Of a DNA stretch of 35,267 nt, positions 27,958 to 35,267 are shown one piece after another. The position numbers were made by a program, and so were the translations under genes. Where the stretch lies: the NCBI RefSeq assembly GCF_002940005.1, contig NZ_MDEF01000044.1. One strand, 5' to 3'. The notes under the pieces were generated by a model. The model made no database searches. It was not told where the DNA came from and saw only the letters and a list, made by a program, of their open reading frames with translations. Source of the stretch: Xanthomonas hortorum (GTDB lineage: Bacteria; Pseudomonadota; Gammaproteobacteria; Xanthomonadales; Xanthomonadaceae). Each line of letters begins with the position of its first letter. Within the stretch, counting starts at the first letter, position 1.

Positions 27958-28299
27958 ATGTTTCCTCGATTCCTCCAATTGCTGTTGGTCTGCCTGCTCG
28001 CGCTCACCGCGTGGTCGGCAGCCAATGCGCACGATCGCATCCACGATGCGCTTGTGGGCGACGGCTTGGCGGTGATGGTGGATGCTGGCGAAGAACGTGA
28101 CGCAGCCGAAGATCTGCAGGACGACGGGGACGCACAGACCCAGGTTGATACCCATTCTGCAGACGACATCCCCTTGCTCTCCCAAGCATGGCCGGTGGTC
28201 GCACGCTATTTTCCCTCTTGGTACGCGCACTACGCGCCGGCATCTCAAAAACGCGACCTGATCCCGCAACTGCGTCCTCCTAACGCACTGCGCGCCTGA
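27958..28299 (+). CDS. small exported protein of unknown function
   Basis: A 113-residue protein that I do not recognise. The first 25 residues form a clear signal peptide (FLQLLLVCLLALTAWSAANA). The mature part starts HDRIHDAL. It has a strongly acidic middle (EERDAAEDLQDDGD) and an aromatic stretch (FPSWYAHYAP), and ends basic. There are no cysteines in the mature part and no repeat. It is divergent from the porin and precedes the carbonic anhydrase by 113 bases with a hairpin between, so an operon with either is uncertain. No strong ribosome site is visible. It could be lineage-specific. Confidence 0.6.
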   Translation: MFPRFLQLLLVCLLALTAWSAANAHDRIHDALVGDGLAVMVDAGEERDAAEDLQDDGDAQTQVDTHSADDIPLLSQAWPVVARYFPSWYAHYAPASQKRDLIPQLRPPNALRA

Positions 28300-28319
28300 T
28301 CCTTCGTTTGTCGCGTCAA

Positions 28320-28336
28320 CCGGTGCTGCGCACCGG
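28320..28336 (+). terminator. small hairpin after the unknown exported protein gene
   Basis: CCGGTGC (28320-28326) pairs with GCACCGG (28330-28336) over a 3-base loop, followed by an AT-rich but not pure-T stretch (ACTTATTTGATTTG). It may be a weak terminator. Confidence 0.5.
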
Positions 28337-28412
28337 ACTTATTTGATTTGTTCGTCTTTGCACTTCGCGGTTTGCGCCGTGGATTGCCATCCGTTGCCTA
28401 GAGGTATCTCCC

Positions 28413-29093
28413 ATGCAAAGCTTGCTAGATGGTTTTCGTCATTTCCGTAAGGAAGTGTATCCGCGCCAGAGTGCGCGCTTTCAGGAATTGGCCGGTGGCC
28501 AGAGTCCGCACACGTTGTTCATTACGTGCGCCGATTCGCGCGTCATGCCGGAGCTGATCTTCTCCGCCCAACCTGGCGAATTGTTCGTCTATCGCAACAT
28601 CGGCAACGTCGTGCCGCCTTACTCGCAACACGTCAGCGGCGTTGTCGCTGCGATCGAGTACGCCATCGCCGTGCTGGGTGTGCGCCATATCGTGATCTGC
28701 GGCCATACCGATTGCGGCGCCATGAAGGCGGTGCTCAAGCCGGAATCGCTGGAAGATGTGCCGTCCGTGGCGGCGTGGCTCAAGCACACCGATTCGGCGC
28801 GCCATGTCACCGCCCATCATGGCCACGATCCGCACAGTCAGGATGCGCTGGACTGCATGACCGAAGAGAACGTGGTCTCGCAGCTGGACCATCTGCGGAC
28901 GCAGCCGGTGGTTGCGGCACGTCTGGCCGCTGGCACCTTGCGTATCCACGGCTGGATCTACGACATCGCCCATGGCGAGATCCGCGCCTTCGATGCCGAG
29001 AAGGGTGGCTTCCGTCCGTTGTTGGCGGAAAACACCCCCGAAGCCACCCCACGTCCGCGACTGCAGCAAGTCGTGCGCGCTGAACTGGCCTGA
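28413..29093 (+). CDS. beta-class carbonic anhydrase
   Basis: A 226-residue cytoplasmic zinc enzyme interconverting CO2 and bicarbonate. The zinc ligands are Cys39, His98 and Cys101, with the Asp41/Arg43 dyad in CADSRV and the HTDCGAM motif all present. NIGNVVPP is also conserved. There is no signal peptide. GAGG before the ATG serves as ribosome site. The SulP transporter gene starts 11 bases after the stop, so they are one operon. The pairing suggests that the enzyme supplies or consumes the ion carried by the transporter. cynT/can-type naming is possible, but no cyanate gene is nearby. Confidence 0.95.
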   Translation: MQSLLDGFRHFRKEVYPRQSARFQELAGGQSPHTLFITCADSRVMPELIFSAQPGELFVYRNIGNVVPPYSQHVSGVVAAIEYAIAVLGVRHIVICGHTDCGAMKAVLKPESLEDVPSVAAWLKHTDSARHVTAHHGHDPHSQDALDCMTEENVVSQLDHLRTQPVVAARLAAGTLRIHGWIYDIAHGEIRAFDAEKGGFRPLLAENTPEATPRPRLQQVVRAELA

Positions 29094-29104
29094 CGGAGCA
29101 CATC

Positions 29105-30673
29105 ATGAACACATCAGGTATCGGCGGATATTTCCGTCAGGGACTGTTCGGGCGTGATTTATTGGCGTCTGTCGTTGTCTTCCTCGTCGCGCTCCCGTTG
29201 TGTATGGGCATTGCGATCGCATCCGGCATGCCGCCGGCCGCAGGTCTGATCACCGGCATCATCGGTGGTCTGGTCGTTGGCTTTGTGGCGGGTTCTCCGT
29301 TGCAGGTGAGTGGGCCTGCCGCCGGCCTGGCTGTGTTGGTGTTCGAACTCGTCCGGGAGCACGGCATCGCCGCGCTCGGGCCGGTGATCCTGTTGGCCGG
29401 TGCGATTCAGTTGGTCGCCGGTCTGTGCCGCGCAGGCGTGTGGTTCCGCATGACATCACCGGCCGTGGTGGCCGGCATGTTGTCCGGTATCGGCATCCTG
29501 ATCGTGGCCTCGCAGGCGCATGTGTTGATGGATGCCGCACCCAAGGCGCGCGGTCTGGAGAACTTCGCTGCACTGCCGGCCGTGGTGTGGCAGGCGATCA
29601 GCGAAGGTACCGGCCGCACCGCCTTGTTCGTGGGTCTGGCCACCATCGGCATCATCCTGGCGTGGGACAAGCTGCGTCCGCAGCGTCTGCGGTTCCTGCC
29701 GGGTGCGTTGATCGCGGTGGTGGCGGTCACGGCGGCGGTGCAGTTGCAGGGTTTGAATGTCGCCAAGGTCGATGTGCCGACCAACCTGTTCTCTGCGATC
29801 AGCATTCCCAGCATCTCGGACATCTTCGGCGTGTTCAACGCGACCTTGCTGGTGTCTGCGGTGACGTTTGCCTTCATCGCCAGCGCAGAAACCTTGCTGT
29901 CGGCGGCAGCGGTGGATCGCATGCATCAGGGCGCACGCACCAACTACGACCGTGAACTGGCGGCGCAGGGCGTGGGCAATATGTTGTGCGGTTTCCTTGG
30001 CGCATTGCCGATGACCGGCGTGATTGTGCGCAGCGCGGCCAACGTGCAGGCCGGTGCGGCCACGCGCATGTCCACGGTGCTGCATGGCAGCTGGTTGCTG
30101 GTGTTCGCGATGCTGCTGCCGTGGCTGTTGCGGATGACGCCGGTGGCCTGTCTGGCCGGCATCCTGGTCTACACGGGCGTGAAGATGATCAAGATCGGTC
30201 AGGTCAAGGAGCTGGCGACCTATGGTCGTGGCACCGCGGCGATCTATCTGGCCACCACCTTCGCGATCGTGGCCACCGACCTGCTGACCGGTGTGTTGAT
30301 CGGCTTTGGTCTGTCGCTGTTCCGTCTGGCCCTGCATTCTTCGCGCCTGAAGGTGGACGTGCGTGAGCACGAGCACAAGAAGGACGAGATGCATCTGACC
30401 CTGCAGGGTTCGGCAACGTTCCTGAAGGTGCCGGCGATGGCGCGTACGCTGGAAAGCGTGCCGCCCAATACCGCACTGCATCTGGACGTGGCCAAGCTGC
30501 ACCATGTCGACCACGCCTGCATCGAGTTACTGCGCGACTGGAGCCGGAATGCGGCCTCGCGCGGCTGCGAGTTGGTGGTGGACTGGAACGAGCTGGATCG
30601 ACGCGTGGAAGGTCAGCCAACGGTGGAAAGCGTGCTGGTCGAACAGCGCGTCGAACAAGCCAAGGCGGCGTAA
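29105..30673 (+). CDS. SulP-family anion transporter with STAS domain
   Basis: A 522-residue inner-membrane transporter. About 10-14 hydrophobic segments span residues 15-420, with SulP landmarks near the N-terminus (LVALPLCMGIAIASGMPPAAGLITGIIGG, read in parts) and mid-protein (RELAAQGVGNMLCGFLGALPMTG). A C-terminal STAS domain follows (about 430-515). GGAGCAC before the ATG is the ribosome site. SulP proteins carry sulfate, bicarbonate or other anions; the tight pairing with a carbonic anhydrase favours bicarbonate, an inference from context. Two hairpins follow the gene. Confidence 0.92.
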   Translation: MNTSGIGGYFRQGLFGRDLLASVVVFLVALPLCMGIAIASGMPPAAGLITGIIGGLVVGFVAGSPLQVSGPAAGLAVLVFELVREHGIAALGPVILLAGAIQLVAGLCRAGVWFRMTSPAVVAGMLSGIGILIVASQAHVLMDAAPKARGLENFAALPAVVWQAISEGTGRTALFVGLATIGIILAWDKLRPQRLRFLPGALIAVVAVTAAVQLQGLNVAKVDVPTNLFSAISIPSISDIFGVFNATLLVSAVTFAFIASAETLLSAAAVDRMHQGARTNYDRELAAQGVGNMLCGFLGALPMTGVIVRSAANVQAGAATRMSTVLHGSWLLVFAMLLPWLLRMTPVACLAGILVYTGVKMIKIGQVKELATYGRGTAAIYLATTFAIVATDLLTGVLIGFGLSLFRLALHSSRLKVDVREHEHKKDEMHLTLQGSATFLKVPAMARTLESVPPNTALHLDVAKLHHVDHACIELLRDWSRNAASRGCELVVDWNELDRRVEGQPTVESVLVEQRVEQAKAA

Positions 30674-30688
30674 ACCTGCTGCAAACCG

Positions 30689-30772
30689 CCCGGCGTTCGC
30701 GCCGGGTGACCCCTGTCGTGACCGGATGATGCATGGCGCCGTAAGACGCATCATCCGGTCGCGATTTTTTTT
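30689..30772 (+). terminator. tandem terminators after the SulP gene
   Basis: The first hairpin (30689-30706) is CCCGGCG/CGCCGGG closed by a very stable TTCG tetraloop. The second (30720-30760) is a 13-bp perfect stem GACCGGATGATGC / GCATCATCCGGTC with a 15-base loop, followed within four bases by a run of T (30765-30772). The second is a classic rho-independent terminator. Confidence 0.9.
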
Positions 30773-30773
30773 C

Positions 30774-30813
30774 GGCCGGGATTCGGGATTTGGGATTGGA
30801 GATTCGTAAAAAG
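30774..30813 (+). repeat. GGGATT-type repeat copy, single arm
   Basis: GGGATT occurs three times in 22 bases, followed by GGAGATTCGTAAAAAGC. It shares its first 18 or so bases with the arm at 18754. No inverted partner was found within the next 110 bases. It lies directly after the SulP terminator in the convergent gap before nth. Confidence 0.65.
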
Positions 30814-30925
30814 CCTGGGTTTGCGGTGCCGATACGATGCAACTGGTGCAACTGGCGCGGCTGGGCGCTGCGCAGTCGTGGATGGTCTTGTTAGATCGTC
30901 TTAACCACGTTTGAGTGGGAGTGCG

Positions 30926-31636
30926 TCAGCTGCGCAAAGGTGCTGGCCGCTCGGCAGACGCCACGGTCTTGTCGCGATAGCGGCACAGGTCGTGGATCAC
31001 GCAGCCCGGGCAATCCGGTTTGCGTGCCTTGCACACGTAGCGGCCATGCAGGATGAGCCAGTGATGCGCGTCGTGCAGAAACTCCGCAGGAATGACCTTC
31101 ACCAGTTTGTCTTCGACCACACGCACGTCCTTGCCCGGCGCAAGTCCGGTGCGATTGGCTACGCGGAAGATATGCGTGTCCACCGCCATGGTGGGCTCGC
31201 CGAATGCGGTGTTGAGCACCACGTTGGCAGTCTTGCGGCCGACGCCGGGTAATGCTTCCAGCTCAGCGCGATCGTGCGGGACTTCGCCAGCGTATTGCTC
31301 AAGCAGAATCCTGCAGGTGGCGATGACGTTCTTGGCTTTGGCGTTGAACAGGCCGATGGTGGCGATGTAGCGCTTCAGGCCTTCTTCGCCGAGATCGAGA
31401 ATGTCGCGCGGCGTATTGGCCACCGGATACAGCTTGCGCGTGGCCTTGTTGACGCCGACATCGGTGGCTTGCGCCGAAAGCAGTACGGCGATCAGCAACT
31501 CGAACGGTGTGGTGTATTCCAGCTCGGTGGTCGGGTGCGGGTTGAGTTCGCGCAGGCGCTCGAACATTTCCTGCACTTCGGGCTTGCGCATGATGCTGCC
31601 GCGACGTGCCGGCGGGGTGGGGCGGATCGCGTTCAT
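30926..31636 (-). CDS. nth: endonuclease III
   Basis: A 236-residue bifunctional DNA glycosylase/AP lyase that removes oxidised pyrimidines. The helix-hairpin-helix is LPGVGRKTANVV with catalytic Lys135, the second catalytic residue is Asp153 in AVDTHIFRV, and the 4Fe-4S cluster is bound by Cys202, 209, 212 and 218 (C-x6-C-x2-C-x5-C). The N-terminus is about 15 residues longer than in E. coli; the ATG at 31636 is kept because it overlaps the upstream stop by four bases (ATGA), although MRKPEVQEMF at 31591 matches the usual start. Confidence 0.95.
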   Translation of the reverse strand: MNAIRPTPPARRGSIMRKPEVQEMFERLRELNPHPTTELEYTTPFELLIAVLLSAQATDVGVNKATRKLYPVANTPRDILDLGEEGLKRYIATIGLFNAKAKNVIATCRILLEQYAGEVPHDRAELEALPGVGRKTANVVLNTAFGEPTMAVDTHIFRVANRTGLAPGKDVRVVEDKLVKVIPAEFLHDAHHWLILHGRYVCKARKPDCPGCVIHDLCRYRDKTVASAERPAPLRS

Positions 31637-32013
31637 GGCTGTGTTCCACCTGCGGCCTTGGCCTTGGCGCGCGCCAGGATGGCAGCGGCCAACGGCGGCA
31701 ATGCGGCAGCGACGGGTTGGCTGGGTGCTGGTGCGGGCGTGCGGCGAGCATCGCGTTCGGCAGCGCGGCGTTGCAGGCGCGCGGCGCGTGCGCGGTAGCG
31801 TTCGCGTGCGGCCCAGGCATCACGCAGGCGCTGTTGTGCGGCGAGCAATACCGCGTGTAGCTGCGGGCAGGCCGGGTCCAGCAGGTCGTCGCGTGGATCA
31901 GGCAGGTACTCCATCAGGCCGAGCGCCAGCGCGCCGTCGAGATCGTCGGCTTGCACGCAGTCGAATAGTTGCAGCGGCAGGGGACGTGATACCGGTATGG
32001 GGTCAGACGTCAT
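31633..32013 (-). CDS. conserved-looking protein of unknown function between ech and nth
   Basis: A 126-residue soluble protein that I do not recognise. The N-terminal part (LQLFDCVQADDLDGALALGLMEYLPDP, read in parts) looks like a small helical fold. The middle is a highly charged Arg/Ala helix (about 65-95) and the end is Pro/Ala-rich. The start at 32013 is chosen because it lies 10 bases after the enoyl-CoA hydratase stop and begins the non-random part; the frame is open further inside that gene. The stop overlaps nth by four bases, so it is co-translated with the repair enzyme. Arg-rich composition could mean nucleic acid contact, but this is speculation. Confidence 0.7.
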   Translation of the reverse strand: MTSDPIPVSRPLPLQLFDCVQADDLDGALALGLMEYLPDPRDDLLDPACPQLHAVLLAAQQRLRDAWAARERYRARAARLQRRAAERDARRTPAPAPSQPVAAALPPLAAAILARAKAKAAGGTQP

Positions 32014-32023
32014 GGCGAATCGA

Positions 32024-32806
32024 TCAGCGATTGAGAAAGTGTGCGGGGCGTTTTTCGAGAAAGGCGCGGGTGCCTTCGCGCATGTCGTCGCTGGCGAACA
32101 ACAGCGCAAATTGTGCGGTTTCCAGCTGTAAACCTTCTTCGATCGCACATTCGCCGCCGAACACCACCGCATCCAGAATGCCGCGCAGTGCGAGCGGTGC
32201 AGCAGCGGCCAGTCGCTGTGCCAAGGCGAGTGTTTCTTCCTGTAGGGCCTCCGGCTCGACCACGCGGTTGAGCAGGCCCAGCTGCAATGCGCGCGCTGCA
32301 TCGATCGGCTGGCCGAGCAGACACAGTTCCAGCGCAGCAGCACGACCGGTCAGGCGCAACAGCCGCTGGGTGCCGCCGAAACCGGGGATCAGGCCGAGAT
32401 TGATTTCCGGCTGGCCCAGGCGCGCAGTGGCTGCGGCAATGCGCAGATGGCAGGCCATGGCCAGCTCCAGTCCGCCGCCCAGCGCAAAACCATTGATCAT
32501 CGCGATCACCGGTTTGGGCATGCGCTCGATCCGGCGCATCAGCTGCTGGCCGAGCAGCGAGAATTCGCGCCCCTGCATCGCCGACAGATCGCGCATTTCG
32601 GCGATATCCGCACCCGCCACGAAGGCTTTCGGGCCCGCGCCGGTGAGAACCACCACGCGCACGTCATCCGCGCTGGCGGCATCCTGGAACGCCTGATCCA
32701 GCGCCCGCATCGTGTCCTGGTTCAAGGCGTTCAGTTTGTCCGGTCGATTGACCGTGATCGTCCGTACACTGGCGTGGTCGGCGATCAGAATGACGTGATT
32801 GGACAT
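32024..32806 (-). CDS. enoyl-CoA hydratase/isomerase
   Basis: A 260-residue crotonase-fold enzyme, probably hydrating trans-2-enoyl-CoA in fatty acid oxidation. Key parts are the oxyanion-hole segments KAFVAGADI and GFALGGGLELAMA and the catalytic Glu region QPEINLGLIPGFGGTQRL. The C-terminal EGTRAFLEKRPAHF is typical of the hydratase group. Length equals mature E. coli-type hydratases. AAGGA upstream of the ATG is the ribosome site. It is the first gene of an operon with the unknown gene and nth. Other crotonase reactions cannot be excluded. Confidence 0.92.
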   Translation of the reverse strand: MSNHVILIADHASVRTITVNRPDKLNALNQDTMRALDQAFQDAASADDVRVVVLTGAGPKAFVAGADIAEMRDLSAMQGREFSLLGQQLMRRIERMPKPVIAMINGFALGGGLELAMACHLRIAAATARLGQPEINLGLIPGFGGTQRLLRLTGRAAALELCLLGQPIDAARALQLGLLNRVVEPEALQEETLALAQRLAAAAPLALRGILDAVVFGGECAIEEGLQLETAQFALLFASDDMREGTRAFLEKRPAHFLNR

Positions 32807-32969
32807 GGAAATCCTTACGAACGTAAAAAATTAGTAAATACGGAACTTCCGAAAGCCTTGCTGGTCATAGCTTTCGTGATAAGTAGCGGTTCGGTATCGC
32901 GGCCGCTATCCTAGCGCGTCATCTCAGGCGGCAGACCCGTCCTGTGCCACCACCCTGGAGAATTGTTTG
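32807..32969. promoter_or_regulatory. divergent promoter region between ech and the FKBP-like gene
   Basis: The part near ech is AT-rich (about 32826-32840) with short dyads TTACG/CGTAA and CGGAA/TTCCG. GGAG at 32957-32960 is the ribosome site for the plus-strand gene. No confident -10/-35 pair was seen. Confidence 0.35.
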
Positions 32970-33668
32970 ATGAAGTTGCGTTCTATCGCGGTCGCTGTGG
33001 CGGCCCTGGCCCTGACGGGCAATGCACTGGCCCAGGACACAACGTCCGAGAAAGGCAAGTTGAGCTACTACTTCGGCTATGACTACGGCAACAACCTTGC
33101 CGAGCTCACCGGTCGCGGCGAGCAGCTCGACATCAATGCGGTGGTGAAGGGTCTGCAAGACGCCTATGCCAAAAAGCAGCCGTCGATCACTGCCGATCAG
33201 CTGAAGCCGGCCGTCGAGGCGTTCCAGAAGCGTGAGCAGGGCCGTGCCCAGCAGGCCAAGGCCGAGTACGACAAGGCCGCTGCTGCCAACAAGACCAAGA
33301 GCGATGCGTTCCTGGCCAAGAACAAGGGCACCGCTGGCGTGCAGACGCTGCCGAGCGGCGTGCAGTACCGCGTGATCGAAGCCGGCAAGGGCGCCAAGCC
33401 GACCCAGGCCAGCACCGTGCAGCTGGAAGTGGCCGGTCCGTTCCCCTTCGGCGATCGCGAGAAGGCACGTCCGGCGCAGCAGATTCCGGCCATCAAGGTC
33501 AGCGAAGTCGAGATGCAGGCCATGCGCGATACGCTGCTGCAGATGCCGGCAGGTTCGAAGTGGGAAGTGACCTTGCCGCCGGAGAAGGCCTACGGTGCCG
33601 ACCCGCGTACGCCGTTCCCGCCGAACGTGGCTGTGCAGTTCGAGATCAAGCTGGTCAGCGTCAAGTAA
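32970..33668 (+). CDS. exported FKBP-type peptidyl-prolyl isomerase-like protein (FkpA/Mip type)
   Basis: A 232-residue periplasmic protein with the two-part build of FkpA/Mip. It has a signal peptide ending GNALAQ, an N-terminal helical dimerisation domain (KLSYYFGYDYGNNL, then a long Lys/Ala helix at about 75-115), and a C-terminal FKBP domain. LPSGVQYRVI and the end LPPEKAYGADPRTPFPPNVAVQFEIKL (read in parts) match the family. The central FKBP strands are atypical: the usual YxGxLxDGxxFDSS and IPGW segments are replaced (EVAGPFPFGDREKA, IPAIKVSEVE), so isomerase activity is doubtful and a chaperone role more likely. The ATG at 32970 is preferred over an adjacent TTG. A strong hairpin follows the gene. 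Confidence 0.85.
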   Translation: MKLRSIAVAVAALALTGNALAQDTTSEKGKLSYYFGYDYGNNLAELTGRGEQLDINAVVKGLQDAYAKKQPSITADQLKPAVEAFQKREQGRAQQAKAEYDKAAAANKTKSDAFLAKNKGTAGVQTLPSGVQYRVIEAGKGAKPTQASTVQLEVAGPFPFGDREKARPAQQIPAIKVSEVEMQAMRDTLLQMPAGSKWEVTLPPEKAYGADPRTPFPPNVAVQFEIKLVSVK

Positions 33669-33688
33669 TTGCGTTTGATGTTGCTGTG

Positions 33689-33716
33689 ACAACGCCGGCC
33701 ACCAGGCCGGCGTTGT
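33689..33716 (+). terminator. terminator after the FKBP-like gene
   Basis: A perfect 12-bp GC-rich stem (ACAACGCCGGCC with its complement) and a 4-base loop lie 20 bases after the stop. They are followed by CGTTT, a weak T-run. Confidence 0.8.
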
Positions 33717-33795
33717 CGTTTGGGTCCACCGGACATGCGCGAGCGCAAAAAAGTCGGGTGGAGGTCTTGACGATGCGGGGCGGCAGGAGCGAGCG

Positions 33796-34593
33796 ATGAC
33801 CGACACCGATTCGAACGACGGCAGTCTGCCCAGCCCATGTATCGGTGTATGTTCGTTGGACGCGCAGTCGCACTGTGTCGGCTGCCTGCGCAGCCTGGAT
33901 GAAATTGCACGTTGGATGAGCATGAGCGACGCCGAACGCCGGACATATCTGCACACGGTTCTGCCTGCGCGCGCATTGGCGGCGCAGCTGCCCGAATGCG
34001 CGCAGCTGCGGCGCGCGTTGTATCCGCTGGACACCGCGCCCGATGGGCCGGGTTGGAACCATGCCGAGTTGGTCGATCTGACCGAAGGCGGCGCCTCTGC
34101 CGAAGCGGCGGTGTTGTGCGGTCTGATTCCACGCGAGCACGGCAGCATGGTGCTGCTGACGCGCCGCACCGACAGCCTGCGTCATCACGCCGGGCAGGTC
34201 AGTTTTCCCGGTGGGCGGATCGAGCCTTCCGATGCCGATGCGGCGGCGGCGGCGCTGCGCGAGAGTTGCGAAGAGATCGCGCTTGGCGCAGATCAAGTGC
34301 ATGCATTGGGTTATCTGGATCCGTTTTTGACCGTGAGCGGGTTTCGCGTGACGCCGGTGGTTGCGGTGATCGACCCGGCGTTTGTGGCGGTGCCGCAGCC
34401 GGACGAAGTGGCCGATGTGTTCGAAGTGCCGCTGGCGTATCTGATGGACCCGGACAATCTGCGCAGCGTGGAGCTGGAGTTCCGCGGCCGGCCACGCCGT
34501 GTGCTCGAGTACGATTGGCCCGGTCAGCGTATCTGGGGCGCCACCGCCGCCATTCTTCTCAATCTTCGTCGTCGCCTGGAGCAGGTTGCATGA
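33796..34593 (+). CDS. DUF1289-Nudix (NudL-like CoA pyrophosphatase) fusion protein
   Basis: A 265-residue cytoplasmic protein joining two families. Residues about 12-60 are a DUF1289 zinc-type domain (SPCIGVCSLD, CVGCLRSLDEIARW), usually a free-standing small protein. Residues about 95-260 are a Nudix hydrolase with LLTRRTDSLRHHAGQVSFPGG ahead of a complete Nudix box (GGRIEPSD then ALRESCEEIAL). The LLTxR and GQVSFPGG elements mark the coenzyme A pyrophosphatase group (NudL), which cuts CoA to phosphopantetheine and 3',5'-ADP. AGGAG before the ATG fixes the start, and the frame is continuous across both domains, so the fusion is not an error of start choice. The stop overlaps the next gene (ATGA). 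Confidence 0.85.
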   Translation: MTDTDSNDGSLPSPCIGVCSLDAQSHCVGCLRSLDEIARWMSMSDAERRTYLHTVLPARALAAQLPECAQLRRALYPLDTAPDGPGWNHAELVDLTEGGASAEAAVLCGLIPREHGSMVLLTRRTDSLRHHAGQVSFPGGRIEPSDADAAAAALRESCEEIALGADQVHALGYLDPFLTVSGFRVTPVVAVIDPAFVAVPQPDEVADVFEVPLAYLMDPDNLRSVELEFRGRPRRVLEYDWPGQRIWGATAAILLNLRRRLEQVA

Positions 34594-35249
34594 GTGTCAA
34601 TCCCGACTGGACCACGCTGGTCGATAGCGCCACCTTGGCAGCCGCGTTGCACCATCCACAGCTACGGCTGCTGGACGCCCGCGCCGCGCCGCCGACTGCG
34701 CCGGACCCGGATGCAGCGCGCAACGCGTATGCGCAGGGACATCTGCCAGGCGCGTATTACGCGGATCTCAACGATGATCTGGCCGATCTGTCGCGGCGTG
34801 GTCAGGGCCGGCATCCGCTGCCGCACAGCGCGGCCTTCGCCAAGCGGCTGGGCGAATGGGGCATCGATCCGGACAGTCAGGTCGTGGTCTACGACGCTGC
34901 CGACGGCAGCATGGCCGCCGCGCGTGCGTGGTGGATGCTGCGGTTGATGGGGCATCGTCGCGTGGCGGTACTGGATGGCGGATTGGCCGCGTGGCGCGCT
35001 GCCGGATTGCCGGAACGTACCGAGCCGCCTGCATTGCACGCTGGCGCGGCGTATCCGGGTAGTTTCGACAGCGCTGCGGTGGTCGAGGCCGAGCAACTTC
35101 TGGCGCGTCTGGAGCAGGCGCCGGGATGGCTGCTGGATGCGCGTGCCGGCGAGCGTTTTCGCGGCGAGGTGGAGCCGGTCGATCCGGTGGCCGGGCATGT
35201 GCCTGGTGCGGTTGTCGACTCCCCGCAATTCAATGCCAGCCAAAACTAG
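34590..35249 (+). pseudogene. sseA: 3-mercaptopyruvate/thiosulfate sulfurtransferase, 3'-truncated
   Basis: The first 208 or so residues follow the two-rhodanese-domain sulfurtransferase family (LLDARAAP, AQGHLPGAYYADLNDDL, VVVYDAADGSMAAARAWWML, VLDGGLAAW, then LLDARAGERFRGE and HVPGAV). Similarity ends near 35214, and a foreign tail DSPQFNASQN runs to a stop at 35249. About 65 residues are missing, including the catalytic loop Cys (usually CGSGVTA). The enzyme, which transfers sulfur from 3-mercaptopyruvate, should be inactive. A likely cause is an IS insertion or rearrangement starting at about 35214; the window ends too soon to see it. It is translationally coupled to the Nudix gene by ATGA. 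Confidence 0.82.
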
Positions 35250-35267
35250 AGGTCTGCGGTTGATGTT

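Overview
This window looks like a chromosomal segment of a Xanthomonas species. The GC content is high. Gene families and gene orders fit xanthomonads: a split methionine synthase behind an ArsR/methyltransferase regulator, rnr near rlmB, and a pstS-pstS-pstCAB-phoU block beside an OprP-type porin. The intergenic spaces carry GTAG-headed REP palindromes and GGGATT-type repeats. The abrupt 3' truncation of a sulfurtransferase gene would suit an IS-rich lineage such as X. oryzae, but species assignment is a guess from memory.

Layout. Positions 1-593 hold a dispersed inverted repeat and no convincing gene. An exported L,D-transpeptidase-like protein overlaps an APC amino-acid permease (594-2674, +). 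A methionine-cycle operon follows on the minus strand (7739 down to 2712): a SahR-type regulator, then the homocysteine half and the folate/B12/activation half of MetH as separate proteins. A near-perfect 30-bp palindrome sits just before the regulator. Divergent from it is an acyl-CoA dehydrogenase (+), then a REP pair and an exported double-SGNH hydrolase. A minus-strand tRNA-Leu(CAG) with a clear promoter lies before an RNA-metabolism stretch on the plus strand (RNase R, a GFA-family protein, RlmB). A large membrane diguanylate cyclase with a periplasmic beta-propeller sensor ends at 18752.

From 27639 down to 18928 everything is on the minus strand: an OprO/P porin, two tandem PstS proteins (one soluble periplasmic, one lipoprotein), PstC, PstA, PstB, PhoU, an RcnB-like exported protein and RNase T. 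Each pstS has its own PhoB-type box with an 11-bp period, and the first pstS has its own strong terminator, so two phosphate-starvation transcription units are predicted. Porin, binding proteins, ABC transporter and PhoU together make a full phosphate uptake path from outer membrane to cytoplasm.

The last part holds a small exported protein of unknown function, a beta-carbonic anhydrase plus SulP transporter pair (probably bicarbonate or sulfate handling), a minus-strand enoyl-CoA hydratase / unknown / endonuclease III operon, an exported FKBP-like protein, a DUF1289-Nudix fusion, and a 3-mercaptopyruvate sulfurtransferase cut off before its catalytic loop near 35214.

I did not find a phage, CRISPR array, defence island or clearly new multi-gene system. 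The most unusual signal is that a family of short GGGATT-type repeats has entered or abutted coding regions: an in-frame insertion in MetH, the sahR/metH junction, and the 3' end of rnt.
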